Origin: Lachnospiraceae bacterium
GTDB lineage: Bacteria; Bacillota; Clostridia; Lachnospirales; Lachnospiraceae
Direction of reading: 5' to 3'
Assembly: GCA_014804795.1 (NCBI GenBank)
Contig: JAAUZC010000036.1
Location: 62,001 to 126,000, forward strand
DNA length: 64,000 nucleotides
Within the stretch, counting starts at the first letter, position 1. Each line of letters opens with the position of its first letter. The notes below the pieces were generated by a model, which worked only from the letters and a program-made list of their open reading frames with translations, did not search any database and was not told the DNA's origin. Positions 37,946 to 46,413 of this stretch are shown in pieces. A program made the translations under genes and the position numbers.

Positions 37946-38346
37946 ACTGTTTCCTCCTCCAAAGTGTCTTCTAACAGTGCTAGGGTCTCTCTTTTGGAAA
38001 AACCGAGCTGCTGCATACTGTTTAAAAAGTTTGAAATCGCATCCAAAGCCATCTGCTCTTTTAATTGACTGATCATATTCATGTCCTCCGTGATAAATCG
38101 TCCGTTAGTGCGTTGTGTATAAACGAGCCCTTCCCGTTCAAGTTCCGAGAAAGCCCGCTGCATAGTGTTTGGATTGACTGCTGCTTCGCTTGCAAGTTCT
38201 CTGACCGAAGGCAGTTTATCTCCGGGCTTATAGATGCCGGTGACAATATCCCGTTTCAGTTTTTCCATGATCTGGATGAAAACCGGGCGGTCTGATGTCA
38301 GCTGCCAATCGTTTTTGGGATTTTTAGTAGTTTGAGTGACTTCCAA
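37942..38346 (-). CDS. GntR-family regulator (YtrA subfamily)
   Basis: A 134-residue repressor. A winged helix (about 15-80) has FIQIMEKLKRDIVTGIYKPGD and LPSVRELASEAAVNPNTMQRAFSELE, then a short helical tail of about 50 residues for dimerisation. This small size and lack of an effector domain mark the YtrA subfamily, which controls adjacent ABC-2 transporters. It is the first gene of the minus-strand operon and likely binds the palindrome over its own promoter. Confidence 0.9.
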   Translation of the reverse strand: MEVTQTTKNPKNDWQLTSDRPVFIQIMEKLKRDIVTGIYKPGDKLPSVRELASEAAVNPNTMQRAFSELEREGLVYTQRTNGRFITEDMNMISQLKEQMALDAISNFLNSMQQLGFSKRETLALLEDTLEEETV

Positions 38347-38470
38347 TGTTTTGATGCTCCTTTCTGCGCTTTGCGCTGATGAAATGTATGTCGGGTCAGG
38401 TCAAATACTTACGCGGTTTGCATTTGATTTTCTGCTGACAGCAACAAGAGCGCCGTATGCGCTTGTGTTA

Positions 38471-38512
38471 CTGTATTAAGTGAATAGTACAGCAATACAA
38501 TAGAGATGTCAA
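38471..38512 (-). promoter_or_regulatory. promoter and putative GntR operator
   Basis: On the minus strand, TTGACA (38512-38507) and TACTAT (38489-38484) are 17 bases apart. An imperfect palindrome CTGTATTAAG...TAGTACAG (38471-38492) covers the -10 box, a good position for autorepression. About 125 bases of leader lie between it and the ATG at 38346. Confidence 0.65.
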
Positions 38513-38662
38513 TAGGAAAATTAAAAATTTTTTGACAATTTTAATGAGTGTCTTCTTTTTGGGGAACATATGTGATATTCTAAACAGAAGATGCAGATTT
38601 GTGTCTGCGCAGCACATAAGAAATATGTATAAAAGTTTGCAGGCTGTGGAAAGGGCATGGTT

Positions 38663-39763
38663 ATGAAGTGGAAAAAATTTAAAATAAAAACAATCACGGA
38701 AGCAGAAGACATTATCATCAGTACTCTCTATGATATTGGTTTAGAAGGAGCTCAGATTGAAGATAAAGTGCCGTTGACGGCGTTTGAGAAGGAGCAGATG
38801 TTTGTGGATATCATGCCGGAGGGGGCAGAGGATGACGGCATCGCCTACCTCAGCTTTTTTGTGGAGGAAGCGGAGGATGGCAGGCTGCTGCTTCCACAGA
38901 CGGCAGAGAAGGATGGCGACGGAAAGATTTTATATGAGGGGGAGGAAAAAGAAGCCCTGTGGGAAGATGATAAGGTGATTGTGGATCCTGTTGGAACAAA
39001 AAAATTATTTGTGGAAGAATCGGTTCTCTTAAAACGAGTGGAAGAAGAACTGGAGAGCCTGCGACAGTTTATGGACATCGGTGAAGGCAGGATAACTGTG
39101 GAAGAGACCGAGGATATCGACTGGATCAACAACTGGAAAAAGTATTTCCACCAGTTTTATATAGATGATTTACTGGTGATCCCATCCTGGGAGGAGGTAA
39201 GGCCAGAGGATGCGGATAAAATGATCCTGCATATCGATCCGGGGACTGCTTTCGGGACAGGCATGCACGAGACAACGCAGCTGTGTATCAGGCAGATCAA
39301 AAAGTATCTGACAAGCGAAACGGTATTATTGGATGTGGGGACAGGCAGCGGCATTCTGGGGATTTTGTCATTGATGTATGGCGGAAAAAAAGTAGTGGGA
39401 ACAGATTTAGACCCCTGCGCCGTACCCGCGGTGGAGGAGAATCTGGAAGCAAATCATATTTCGCCGGAGAAATTTGAACTGTTCATCGGCAATATTATTA
39501 CAGAGAAAGAAATACAGGATAAAGTCGGTTACGGCTGTTATGATATTGTAGTGGCCAATATATTGGCGGATGTGCTTGTGCCGTTGACACCGGTGATCGT
39601 CAATCAGCTGAAGCCGGGCGGCATCTATATCACATCGGGGATTATTGATGATAAAGAAAATGTTGTGAGGGAAGCGGTGGAGAAAGCCGGACTTGAAATT
39701 CTGGAAGTGACATATCAGGGAGAATGGGTAAGCGTCACCGGCAGGGCGAAAGCGGAACGATAA
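38663..39763 (+). CDS. prmA: ribosomal protein L11 methyltransferase
   Basis: PrmA methylates L11 with SAM. The Rossmann motif is LLDVGTGSGILGIL, followed by the YDIVVANILADVLVPL block, and FGTGMHETTQLC just before the SAM motif is typical. At 366 residues it is longer than the usual 300 or so because of an acidic N-terminal insertion (about residues 50-110). The ATG at 38663 lies 8 bases after GGAAAGG; the ATG at 38657 is too close. The last codons (GRAKAER) are encoded by sequence that matches the intergenic repeat family, so the repeat seems to have supplied the C-terminus. Confidence 0.92.
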   Translation: MKWKKFKIKTITEAEDIIISTLYDIGLEGAQIEDKVPLTAFEKEQMFVDIMPEGAEDDGIAYLSFFVEEAEDGRLLLPQTAEKDGDGKILYEGEEKEALWEDDKVIVDPVGTKKLFVEESVLLKRVEEELESLRQFMDIGEGRITVEETEDIDWINNWKKYFHQFYIDDLLVIPSWEEVRPEDADKMILHIDPGTAFGTGMHETTQLCIRQIKKYLTSETVLLDVGTGSGILGILSLMYGGKKVVGTDLDPCAVPAVEENLEANHISPEKFELFIGNIITEKEIQDKVGYGCYDIVVANILADVLVPLTPVIVNQLKPGGIYITSGIIDDKENVVREAVEKAGLEILEVTYQGEWVSVTGRAKAER

Positions 39764-39904
39764 AAAACAGCATGAGCCCCGAATGCGGAACGGTAAAAAA
39801 CAGCATGAGCCCGAACAGTGCACAAGACGATTTGGAGACGCGAAAGCGGCTGCAAATCTGTCTTCGGTAAAGGTGTACTGGCAGGGCGAATGCGGAACTA
39901 TAAT
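39741..39904 (+). repeat. intergenic repeat, copy between prmA and rsmE
   Basis: Two short starter units (AAAAACAGCATGAGCCC) precede one full unit with the stem AAGACGATTTGGAG/CTGCAAATCTGTCTT and the end GTGTACTGGCAGGGCG. The first bases overlap the end of prmA. The 3' end GCGGAACTATAATA runs into AGGAG, the ribosome binding site of rsmE. Confidence 0.85.
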
Positions 39905-39915
39905 AGGAGATGCCG

Positions 39916-40671
39916 ATGTACCAGTTTTTTATAGAGCCTTTTGAGGTGAAAGAGGAACATATTATTATCACAGGTTCTGATGTCAATCATATCAAAAATG
40001 TACTTCGTATGCGCGCGGGAGAAAAAATTGCCGCTGTGTGTGAGGCGGAGGGCAGAAAATATGTATGTGAGATTCAGAATATGGAAGAAGAGAGTATTTT
40101 TTGCCGAATATTATCTGCGGAGGAAAGTAATACAGAACTTTCGGCAAAAATTTTCCTGTTTCAGGGGCTGCCCAAAGGGGATAAGATGGAACTGATCGTT
40201 CAGAAAGCGGTGGAGCTGGGCTGCTTTGAGATCATTCCGGTTGTCTGTAAGAGGTGTGTTGTAAAGTTGGAGGAGAAAAAGCGAAAAAGCAGGGTGGAAC
40301 GCTGGCAGAGCATTTCGGAAGCGGCAGCGAAACAGAGTATGCGCCAGATCATTCCGCATGTGCATGATGTAATGTCGTTTGCCGAGGCGTTGTCCTATGC
40401 AAGTGACATGAGTGTCAGATTGATACCCTATGAGCGGGCAGTGAACATGCCGGAGACAAAGAAATGGTTGGAATCTGTAAGGCCGGGGGAGAAGATTGCG
40501 GTATTTATCGGACCGGAGGGAGGCTTTGAGGAGGCAGAAATAGAAAAGGCTAAAGAAGCAGGGGTAATGCCGATCACGCTTGGCAGGCGCATTTTGCGGA
40601 CCGAGACGGCGGCGCTCACGATATTGGGCTGGCTTATGTATGAGCTGGAATCAATGGAAAAAGAAGTCTGA
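39916..40671 (+). CDS. rsmE: 16S rRNA (uracil1498-N3)-methyltransferase
   Basis: A 251-residue SPOUT methyltransferase. Recognised from LFQGLPKGDKMELIVQKAVELG (given in two parts: LFQGLPKGDKMEL and IVQKAVELG), IGPEGGFEEAEIE and LGRRILRTETAAL, which form the SAM-binding knot. The ATG at 39916 follows AGGAG by 6 bases; an ATG at 39910 lies within that spacing. prmA-rsmE is a common gene pair in Firmicutes, here with a repeat inserted between. Confidence 0.94.
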   Translation: MYQFFIEPFEVKEEHIIITGSDVNHIKNVLRMRAGEKIAAVCEAEGRKYVCEIQNMEEESIFCRILSAEESNTELSAKIFLFQGLPKGDKMELIVQKAVELGCFEIIPVVCKRCVVKLEEKKRKSRVERWQSISEAAAKQSMRQIIPHVHDVMSFAEALSYASDMSVRLIPYERAVNMPETKKWLESVRPGEKIAVFIGPEGGFEEAEIEKAKEAGVMPITLGRRILRTETAALTILGWLMYELESMEKEV

Positions 40672-40689
40672 TCATGTAAATAAAACTCG

Positions 40690-40709
40690 AAAAAAGGCGT
40701 ACCTTTTTT
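40690..40709 (+). terminator. possible weak terminator after rsmE
   Basis: AAAAAAGG/CCTTTTTT with a 4-base loop. Stem stability is low because most pairs are A-T, but a T run is part of the arm and it is correctly placed 19 bases after rsmE. Confidence 0.4.
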
Positions 40710-40817
40710 AAAAACCGTACATAAAATATGATATATGACAGAAAACGGATGTATTTTGAAAGTGCCTGCGCAGGGCTTATCTGACAGATACAGACAAAAA
40801 TAGGAGAATGATGGAAA

Positions 40818-41972
40818 ATGGAAGTATATCTGGACAATTCGGCGACGACCCGCGCCTTTCCCGAAGTGGCACAGCTTGTGACAAAGCTTATGCTGGAAGA
40901 TTACGGAAATCCCTCCAGTATGCACTTTAAAGGTGTGCAGGCCGAGCAATATGTGAAACGTGCAAAAGAACAGATTGCGAGAGTACTCAAGGTAAATGAA
41001 AAGGAAATTATTTTTACTTCCGGCGGAACGGAGGCGGATAATCTGGCATTGATCGGTGCGGCGATGGCGAACAGAAGAAGCGGTATGCACCTGATCACGA
41101 CAAAGATAGAACATCCGGCGGTGCTTAAGACGATGGAATATCTGGAGGGACAGGGCTTTAAGGTGACTTATCTTCCGGTGGACAAAACCGGCAGAGTCCG
41201 GCTTGAAGATCTGCAAAAGAGCATCAGACAGGATACGATACTGGTATCCGTTATGCATACCAACAACGAAGTGGGGGCAGTGGAACCGATTGCGGAAATG
41301 GGCGCACTCATTAAAAGAATGAATCCCCGGACTTTGTTCCATGTGGATGCGGTACAGGGTTTTGGAAAGTTCCGGATTTTCCCGAAAAAAATGTATATTG
41401 ATCTGCTCTCGGTGAGCGGACACAAAATTCATGGCCCTAAAGGCATCGGTTTTTTATATGCGGGAGAGAAGGTAAAACTGCATCCTACCGTGTTCGGCGG
41501 CGGACAGCAGAACGGACTGCGCTCCGGTACGGAAAATGTACCCGGTATCGCCGGGCTGGGACTGGCATGTGAGAAAATATATGAAACGCTGGAAGAAGAT
41601 AATGAAAGAATGTACGACCTGCGGGAAAAACTGATAGACGGCGTTTCGGATATCGGAAATATACAGATAAACGGCTGTCCGGGGCGGGAGGGTGCGCCCC
41701 ATGTAGTGAGCATCTCTTTCAGAGGCGTCAGAAGCGAAGTGTTGTTGCATGCGTTGGAGGACAAGGGAATCTGCGTTTCGGCAGGAAGCGCCTGTGCGGC
41801 GAAACATCCGCGTCCGTCGGAGACGTTAAAAGCGATGGGGGTGGAACGTTCTTTGCTGGAATCGACACTGCGTTTCAGCATTTCACTCTTTACAACGCAG
41901 GAGGAAATAGTGTATACTTTGCGCATATTGCATGAAATTGTGCCGGTACTGAGGAGATATTCGAGGCGGTAG
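40818..41972 (+). CDS. cysteine desulfurase (NifS/IscS family)
   Basis: A 384-residue PLP enzyme that takes sulfur from cysteine. The PLP lysine is in LLSVSGHKIHGPKGIGF, and the catalytic cysteine is in VSAGSACAAKHPRPSETL. It ends 94 bases before thiI. In Bacillus a dedicated desulfurase (NifZ) next to thiI feeds sulfur for 4-thiouridine; the same pairing and the lack of a rhodanese domain on ThiI suggest this role here. General Fe-S supply cannot be excluded. Confidence 0.92.
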   Translation: MEVYLDNSATTRAFPEVAQLVTKLMLEDYGNPSSMHFKGVQAEQYVKRAKEQIARVLKVNEKEIIFTSGGTEADNLALIGAAMANRRSGMHLITTKIEHPAVLKTMEYLEGQGFKVTYLPVDKTGRVRLEDLQKSIRQDTILVSVMHTNNEVGAVEPIAEMGALIKRMNPRTLFHVDAVQGFGKFRIFPKKMYIDLLSVSGHKIHGPKGIGFLYAGEKVKLHPTVFGGGQQNGLRSGTENVPGIAGLGLACEKIYETLEEDNERMYDLREKLIDGVSDIGNIQINGCPGREGAPHVVSISFRGVRSEVLLHALEDKGICVSAGSACAAKHPRPSETLKAMGVERSLLESTLRFSISLFTTQEEIVYTLRILHEIVPVLRRYSRR

Positions 41973-42066
41973 ATAAAGGACGGTAAAGAAAATACCGACA
42001 ACGATCCAAATGCGCCCGGGAGGAAAGGATATTTCCATCCGGGCGTCCGAAGAAAGGAAAATATAC

Positions 42067-43260
42067 ATGGAATTCAGAGCATTTTTATTAAAGTACGCGG
42101 AAATCGGAGTCAAGGGCCGCAACCGTTATCTCTTTGAGGACGCGTTGGTGGAGCAGATCAGGTACGCGCTCAGACGATGCGAGGGAGAATTTTTGGTCAG
42201 AAAAGAGCAGGGCCGCATCTACGCGGATGTCGTATCAGACACCTATGATTATGATGAAGTGATCGAGAACTTGAAGAGAGTGTTTGGTCTTTCCCATATC
42301 TGCCCGATGATCCAGCTGGAGGACGAGGGATTTGAAAAATTGGGCGAAGATATTGTAAAATATATGGACGAAGCTTATGAGGACAAGCGATTGACTTTTA
42401 AAGTCAATGCGCGCCGTGCAAGGAAGAACTATCCGAAATCTTCCATGGAGATTAACTGTGATCTGGGGGAAGTCCTGTTGGAGGCGTTTCCTGAGATGAA
42501 AGTGGACGTGCATAAACCGGATGTGATGTTAAATGTGGAAGTCCGGGAACATATTTATGTGTATTCTATTGTTATTCCGGGCCCCGGCGGCATGCCCGTG
42601 GGAACGGCCGGAAAGGCAATGCTGCTACTGTCGGGCGGTATCGACTCACCTGTGGCGGGCTATATGATCGCAAAGAGAGGGGTTCAGATCGATGCGGTAT
42701 ATTTCCATGCACCGCCATACACCAGCGAACGGGCAAAACAGAAAGTAGTCGATCTGGCAAAAGCAGTGTCGAAATATGCCGGGGAAATACACCTGCATGT
42801 CATTAACTTTACGGATATCCAGATGTATATTTATGACAAATGCCCTCACGATGAGCTGACGATCATTATGCGCCGGTACATGATGCGGATTGCGGAGCAT
42901 TTTGCGAAAGAAAGTGACTGTACGGGTCTGATAACAGGAGAATCCATCGGCCAGGTGGCCTCCCAGACAATGAAGTCCCTGCTTGTAACAAACGAAGTCT
43001 GCACACTGCCGGTATACCGGCCGCTTATCGCATTTGATAAGATTGATATTGTGGATATTGCGGAAAAGATTGACACGTATGAAACTTCGGTCCTGCCCTA
43101 TGAAGACTGCTGCACGATTTTTGTGGCAAAGCATCCGGTGACAAAGCCCAACCTGCAGATCATTAAAAAGCATGAGAGACATCTGGATGAAAAAATAGAG
43201 GAGTTAGTGAAAACGGCGTTGGAAACAGAGGAAGTGATCACGGTCAGCGCGGACAGATAA
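42067..43260 (+). CDS. thiI: tRNA 4-thiouridine synthase ThiI (no rhodanese domain)
   Basis: A 397-residue enzyme that puts sulfur on uridine 8 of tRNA. A THUMP domain (about 60-165) is followed by the PP-loop LLLSGGIDSPVAGYM and the C-terminal ITGESIGQVASQTMKSL block. It stops at about residue 397, so it lacks the C-terminal rhodanese domain that carries sulfur in E. coli ThiI. The ATG at 42067 follows GAAAGGAAAA; the frame is open upstream to 42010, without a better site. Confidence 0.93.
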   Translation: MEFRAFLLKYAEIGVKGRNRYLFEDALVEQIRYALRRCEGEFLVRKEQGRIYADVVSDTYDYDEVIENLKRVFGLSHICPMIQLEDEGFEKLGEDIVKYMDEAYEDKRLTFKVNARRARKNYPKSSMEINCDLGEVLLEAFPEMKVDVHKPDVMLNVEVREHIYVYSIVIPGPGGMPVGTAGKAMLLLSGGIDSPVAGYMIAKRGVQIDAVYFHAPPYTSERAKQKVVDLAKAVSKYAGEIHLHVINFTDIQMYIYDKCPHDELTIIMRRYMMRIAEHFAKESDCTGLITGESIGQVASQTMKSLLVTNEVCTLPVYRPLIAFDKIDIVDIAEKIDTYETSVLPYEDCCTIFVAKHPVTKPNLQIIKKHERHLDEKIEELVKTALETEEVITVSADR

Positions 43261-43267
43261 AAAACGA

Positions 43268-43298
43268 CAAAAAACCGGAAGCGTCTGCCGCTTCCGGT
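43268..43298 (-). terminator. terminator between thiI and the HPr-like gene
   Basis: A 10-bp stem ACCGGAAGCG/CGCTTCCGGT with a 5-base loop is at 43274-43298. On the minus strand it is followed by a run of T residues, so it mainly serves the HPr-like gene; the plus side lacks a good T run but may still slow thiI transcription. Confidence 0.75.
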
Positions 43299-43357
43299 GA
43301 TAAAATTAAATTCTATACATATCCGATGATTGATAATAAAATTTGCAAAGTATGTAT

Positions 43358-43594
43358 TTACTGTTGGATCAGATATGGCTGCAAAGCATTTATGATATCG
43401 TTCATTTCCTTTTCGGCATGAATGTTCAGATCGATCGGCTTAGACAGATCCAGAGAGAAGATACCCATGATGGATTTGGCATCAATAACATATCTGCCGG
43501 ATACCAGATCAAATTCGTTATCAAATTTTGTGATCTCATTCACAAAAGATTTTACTTTGTCGATAGAATTTAAAGAAATTTTAACAGTTTTCAT
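43358..43594 (-). CDS. HPr/Crh-like protein without the phosphorylatable histidine
   Basis: A 78-residue protein with the HPr fold pattern: MKTVKISLNSIDKVKSF at the N-terminus and DAKSIMGIFSLDLSKPIDL in the middle. The serine region (Ser41 in KSIMG) matches Ser46 of HPr, the HPr-kinase site, but the GLHARPA segment with His15 is replaced by SIDKVKS, so it cannot take phosphate from PTS enzyme I. That is the make-up of Crh, a regulator of catabolite repression in Bacillus. AGGAGG precedes the ATG at 43594. It is a single gene on the minus strand between two plus-strand genes. Confidence 0.8.
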   Translation of the reverse strand: MKTVKISLNSIDKVKSFVNEITKFDNEFDLVSGRYVIDAKSIMGIFSLDLSKPIDLNIHAEKEMNDIINALQPYLIQQ

Positions 43595-43740
43595 GTATGA
43601 TCCTCCTGTTGAAAGATCCGCGGTACTGCTGTTCATGTCCGGCAGGCGCGGAATGATTATTTGCCTGTGTTCCCTTAGTCTACTTGCAGAACAGGGAAAA
43701 GTCAATATTAAATTACTACGAAAATAAAGGGATATTTACT

Positions 43741-45165
43741 ATGAAAAGTGTGGCATTACACAACCTCGGATGCAAGGTTAACTCCTATGAACTGGACGTT
43801 ATTGGGCAAAAGCTGAAAGAAAAGGGCTGCTTCATTGTGCCATTTGATGAAAAAGCGGATGTTTATATTGTAAATACCTGTTCCGTGACAAATATAGCCG
43901 ACAGAAAGAGCAGGCAGATGCTGCATCAGGCAAAAAAGAGAAATCCCGATGCGGTGGTAGTGGCGGTTGGATGTTATGTCCAGACAGGAAAGGAACAGGC
44001 GCTTGCCGATGCGGCGGTAGATCTGGTGATCGGTAATAACCGGAAAAAGGACACGGTAGAAATTCTGGAAGAGTATCTGAGAAGCCGGGAAAAAGAGACA
44101 GGGGAGGCGGAGGGCAAAACGGACAAGACCCTTGGCGGAAAGACGATCGTTGACATCAACCGGGAAACAGAATATGAGGAAATGCAGCTTACAGGTACGG
44201 CGCAGCACACCCGCGCGTATATTAAGATTCAGGACGGATGCAACCAGTTCTGTTCTTACTGTATCATACCATATGCAAGAGGAAGGGTCAGAAGCCGAAA
44301 AGAGGAGGATATTTTAAAAGAAGTGCGGCTCCTTACAGCATGCGGCTTTCGGGAGATCGTGCTGACAGGCATTCATATCAGTTCCTATGGACTTGACTTT
44401 GAAGGCAGAAAAAATCCTGCGGCGGGGGAGGCCTTTCCCCATGAGCGGTTATTGCATCTGCTGCAGGAACTGGATAAAACGGAAAATCTGGCGCGGATCC
44501 GCCTGGGTTCTCTGGAACCCCGCATCATTACGCCGGAGTTTGTATCCGGATTAAAAAAGATAAAGAAGCTGTGCCATCATTTTCATCTTTCTCTGCAGAG
44601 CGGATGCGATGAAACGCTGATCCGTATGAATAGACATTATACGGCGGGGGAATACTTGGAAAAAGTAGAACTGCTCCGGGAGACTTTTAAAAATCCGGCG
44701 ATTACGACAGATGTGATCGTAGGCTTTCCGGGAGAGAGCGAGGCAGAATTCGAGACGACAAAACGGTTTTTGGAAACGGTGAATTTTTATGAAATGCACG
44801 TTTTCCAATATTCGAGACGGGAGGGCACGGTCGCTGCAAAGAGGAAGGATCAGGTGCCTGAGGAAGTGAAGAAGAAACGGAGTGAAATTTTACTTACGCT
44901 TGTAAAAAGACAGTCGAGGCAGTTCAGGGAAAGCTACATAGGAGAGAGCGCCGAAGTGCTTTTTGAGGAAAGCAGGGAAATAGACGGAATTCTCTGCCAG
45001 ACCGGCTATACCGGAGAATATATCAGGACGGCAAAAAAGACAGGAGAAAATCTGTCCGGAAAAATATATACGGGAAAATTGACCGGATTTGTAAAAGATA
45101 CTAAATTATCTGATAATGAATTATCGGATACGAAATCCTCCGATAATTTATTATGGCTGGAATAG
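43741..45165 (+). CDS. mtaB: tRNA (N6-threonylcarbamoyladenosine37-C2)-methylthiotransferase
   Basis: A 474-residue radical SAM enzyme that makes ms2t6A. The UPF0004 domain has cysteines at 11, 47 and 78, the radical SAM motif is CNQFCSYC, and a TRAM domain ends the protein. The motif HNLGCKVNSYELD at the N-terminus separates MtaB from MiaB and RimO. The ATG at 43741 begins MKSVALHN; the frame runs upstream to 43684 without support. The last 20 residues form a Ser/Asp tail (ELSDTKSSDN), and their codons contain a 9-bp hairpin (45120-45147). Confidence 0.92.
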   Translation: MKSVALHNLGCKVNSYELDVIGQKLKEKGCFIVPFDEKADVYIVNTCSVTNIADRKSRQMLHQAKKRNPDAVVVAVGCYVQTGKEQALADAAVDLVIGNNRKKDTVEILEEYLRSREKETGEAEGKTDKTLGGKTIVDINRETEYEEMQLTGTAQHTRAYIKIQDGCNQFCSYCIIPYARGRVRSRKEEDILKEVRLLTACGFREIVLTGIHISSYGLDFEGRKNPAAGEAFPHERLLHLLQELDKTENLARIRLGSLEPRIITPEFVSGLKKIKKLCHHFHLSLQSGCDETLIRMNRHYTAGEYLEKVELLRETFKNPAITTDVIVGFPGESEAEFETTKRFLETVNFYEMHVFQYSRREGTVAAKRKDQVPEEVKKKRSEILLTLVKRQSRQFRESYIGESAEVLFEESREIDGILCQTGYTGEYIRTAKKTGENLSGKIYTGKLTGFVKDTKLSDNELSDTKSSDNLLWLE

Positions 45166-45280
45166 TTGATTTTACTGATTTTTTGGGGTAAAATGTGAAG
45201 AGATTTTGTTTTCACATGAAAAGCGGGCAGCAGTAGTAAAAAAGTATAGCAGAGGACAACAGGATAAAGGGTACAAAAAT

Positions 45281-45547
45281 ATGGAAGATTTCGGAAATAC
45301 AAGGTTTTTTGCGGTAGAAGCAGAGCAGGAAAACGGTACGAAGATAATTTTGGATACAGTGTATCATGCCTTGACCGAAAAAGGGTATAATCCGGTGAAT
45401 CAGATTGTGGGCTATATTATGTCAGGGGATCCCACATATATCACAAACCACCAGGGGGCGAGAAGCCTTATTATGAAGGTGGAGCGGGATGAACTGGTTG
45501 AGGAACTGTTAGAACAGTATATCAGAAGCAACAGGTGGAAAGAGTAA
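45281..45547 (+). CDS. ireB: IreB-family regulatory phosphoprotein (UPF0297)
   Basis: An 88-residue protein almost identical in plan to YrzL/Ire[21 protein letters not shown]-like start, then [20 protein letters not shown] and [11 protein letters not shown]. In Enterococcus IreB is a target of the Ser/Thr kinase IreK and influences cephalosporin resistance. It is followed by ruvX and the DUF1292 gene, an order conserved in Firmicutes. The ATG at 45281 follows AGGATAAAGGG. Confidence 0.92.
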   Translation: MEDFGNTRFFAVEAEQENGTKIILDTVYHALTEKGYNPVNQIVGYIMSGDPTYITNHQGARSLIMKVERDELVEELLEQYIRSNRWKE

Positions 45548-45556
45548 GGGTATTTT

Positions 45557-45997
45557 ATGCGGATTATGGGATTGGATTTTGGTTCCAAAACAGTAGGCGT
45601 TGCAATAAGCGATCCACTTCTCATTACGGCGCAGGGTATTACTACGATTCACCGCAAGGGAGAAAATAAACTTCGTCAGACACTGGCGCAGATCGAGACG
45701 CTGATCGAGGAATATGAAGTGTCTGAAATTGTGCTGGGCAATCCGAAACATATGAATGCGGACGAGGGGGAACGTTCGGGACTTTCGGCGGAGTTTAAGG
45801 AAATGCTGGAAAGGCGGACAGGGCTGCCGGTGGTACTGTGGGATGAAAGGCTGACTACCGTGGCGGCGGAAAAAACACTGATCGAAGCGAATGTGCGCAG
45901 GGAACACAGGAAAGAGTATGTGGACAAGATTGCCGCTGTTCTTATTTTACAGGGATATCTGGACTATAAACGGTATTCTGCGGGTGACGAGCCATAA
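45557..45997 (+). CDS. ruvX: Holliday junction resolvase-like protein RuvX/YqgF
   Basis: A 146-residue RNase H-fold nuclease. Acidic active-site residues are in [16 protein letters not shown] and in WDERLTT. It is thought to process 16S rRNA or DNA junctions. A 9-base gap follows ireB. Its stop codon lies inside the left arm of a perfect inverted repeat. Confidence 0.93.
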   Translation: MRIMGLDFGSKTVGVAISDPLLITAQGITTIHRKGENKLRQTLAQIETLIEEYEVSEIVLGNPKHMNADEGERSGLSAEFKEMLERRTGLPVVLWDERLTTVAAEKTLIEANVRREHRKEYVDKIAAVLILQGYLDYKRYSAGDEP

Positions 45998-46061
45998 CAT
46001 CATAAATAAAACCGGGACTCCGCGTGGTTACAGTCGCCCCTGTTTTATTTATGATGTTATG
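45993..46061. repeat. perfect 20-bp inverted repeat across the ruvX stop
   Basis: The arms are CATAACATCATAAATAAAAC (45993-46012) and its exact complement (46042-46061), with a 29-base centre in which GGGACT and AGTCGCCC can pair further. Three more base pairs (GAG/CTC) extend the stem outside after one mismatch. Neither a T run nor a target duplication is seen. It is either a very stable mRNA hairpin between ruvX and the DUF1292 gene or a miniature inverted-repeat element. Confidence 0.9.
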
Positions 46062-46110
46062 CCTCTGACAGTGGAAGACAGCAAAAGTTTAGGAGCCGGG
46101 AGGTAACGGT

Positions 46111-46377
46111 ATGGATAAAATAACATTTGCAGTAAACGAGAATGAAAAAGCGGAATTTTACGTTCTGGAGCAGACGAAGATCGGCGGAACGGATTATATT
46201 TTAGTAACTGATATGGAAGACGGGGATGGAGACGCCCTGATTTTGAAAGATTTGTCAAAGCCGGAGGAAAAAGACGGACTGTACGAGATCGTATCTGAGG
46301 AAAAAGAGCTTCGGGCGGTGGCGGCTGTCTTTGAGACGTTGATGGAAGATGTGACATTTGTGTCAGATGATGAGTAG
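46111..46377 (+). CDS. DUF1292 protein (YrzB-like)
   Basis: An 88-residue acidic protein (VNENEKAEFYVLEQTKIGGTD and LVTDMEDGDGDALILKD) that belongs to the DUF1292 family. It completes the conserved ireB-ruvX-DUF1292 trio. Function is unknown. GGGAGGTAACGG precedes the ATG. It is separated from ruvX by the inverted repeat. Confidence 0.85.
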   Translation: MDKITFAVNENEKAEFYVLEQTKIGGTDYILVTDMEDGDGDALILKDLSKPEEKDGLYEIVSEEKELRAVAAVFETLMEDVTFVSDDE

Positions 46378-46413
46378 TCTTCTCTCCGCATAAGCATTAT
46401 GGAGGGAATTTGA

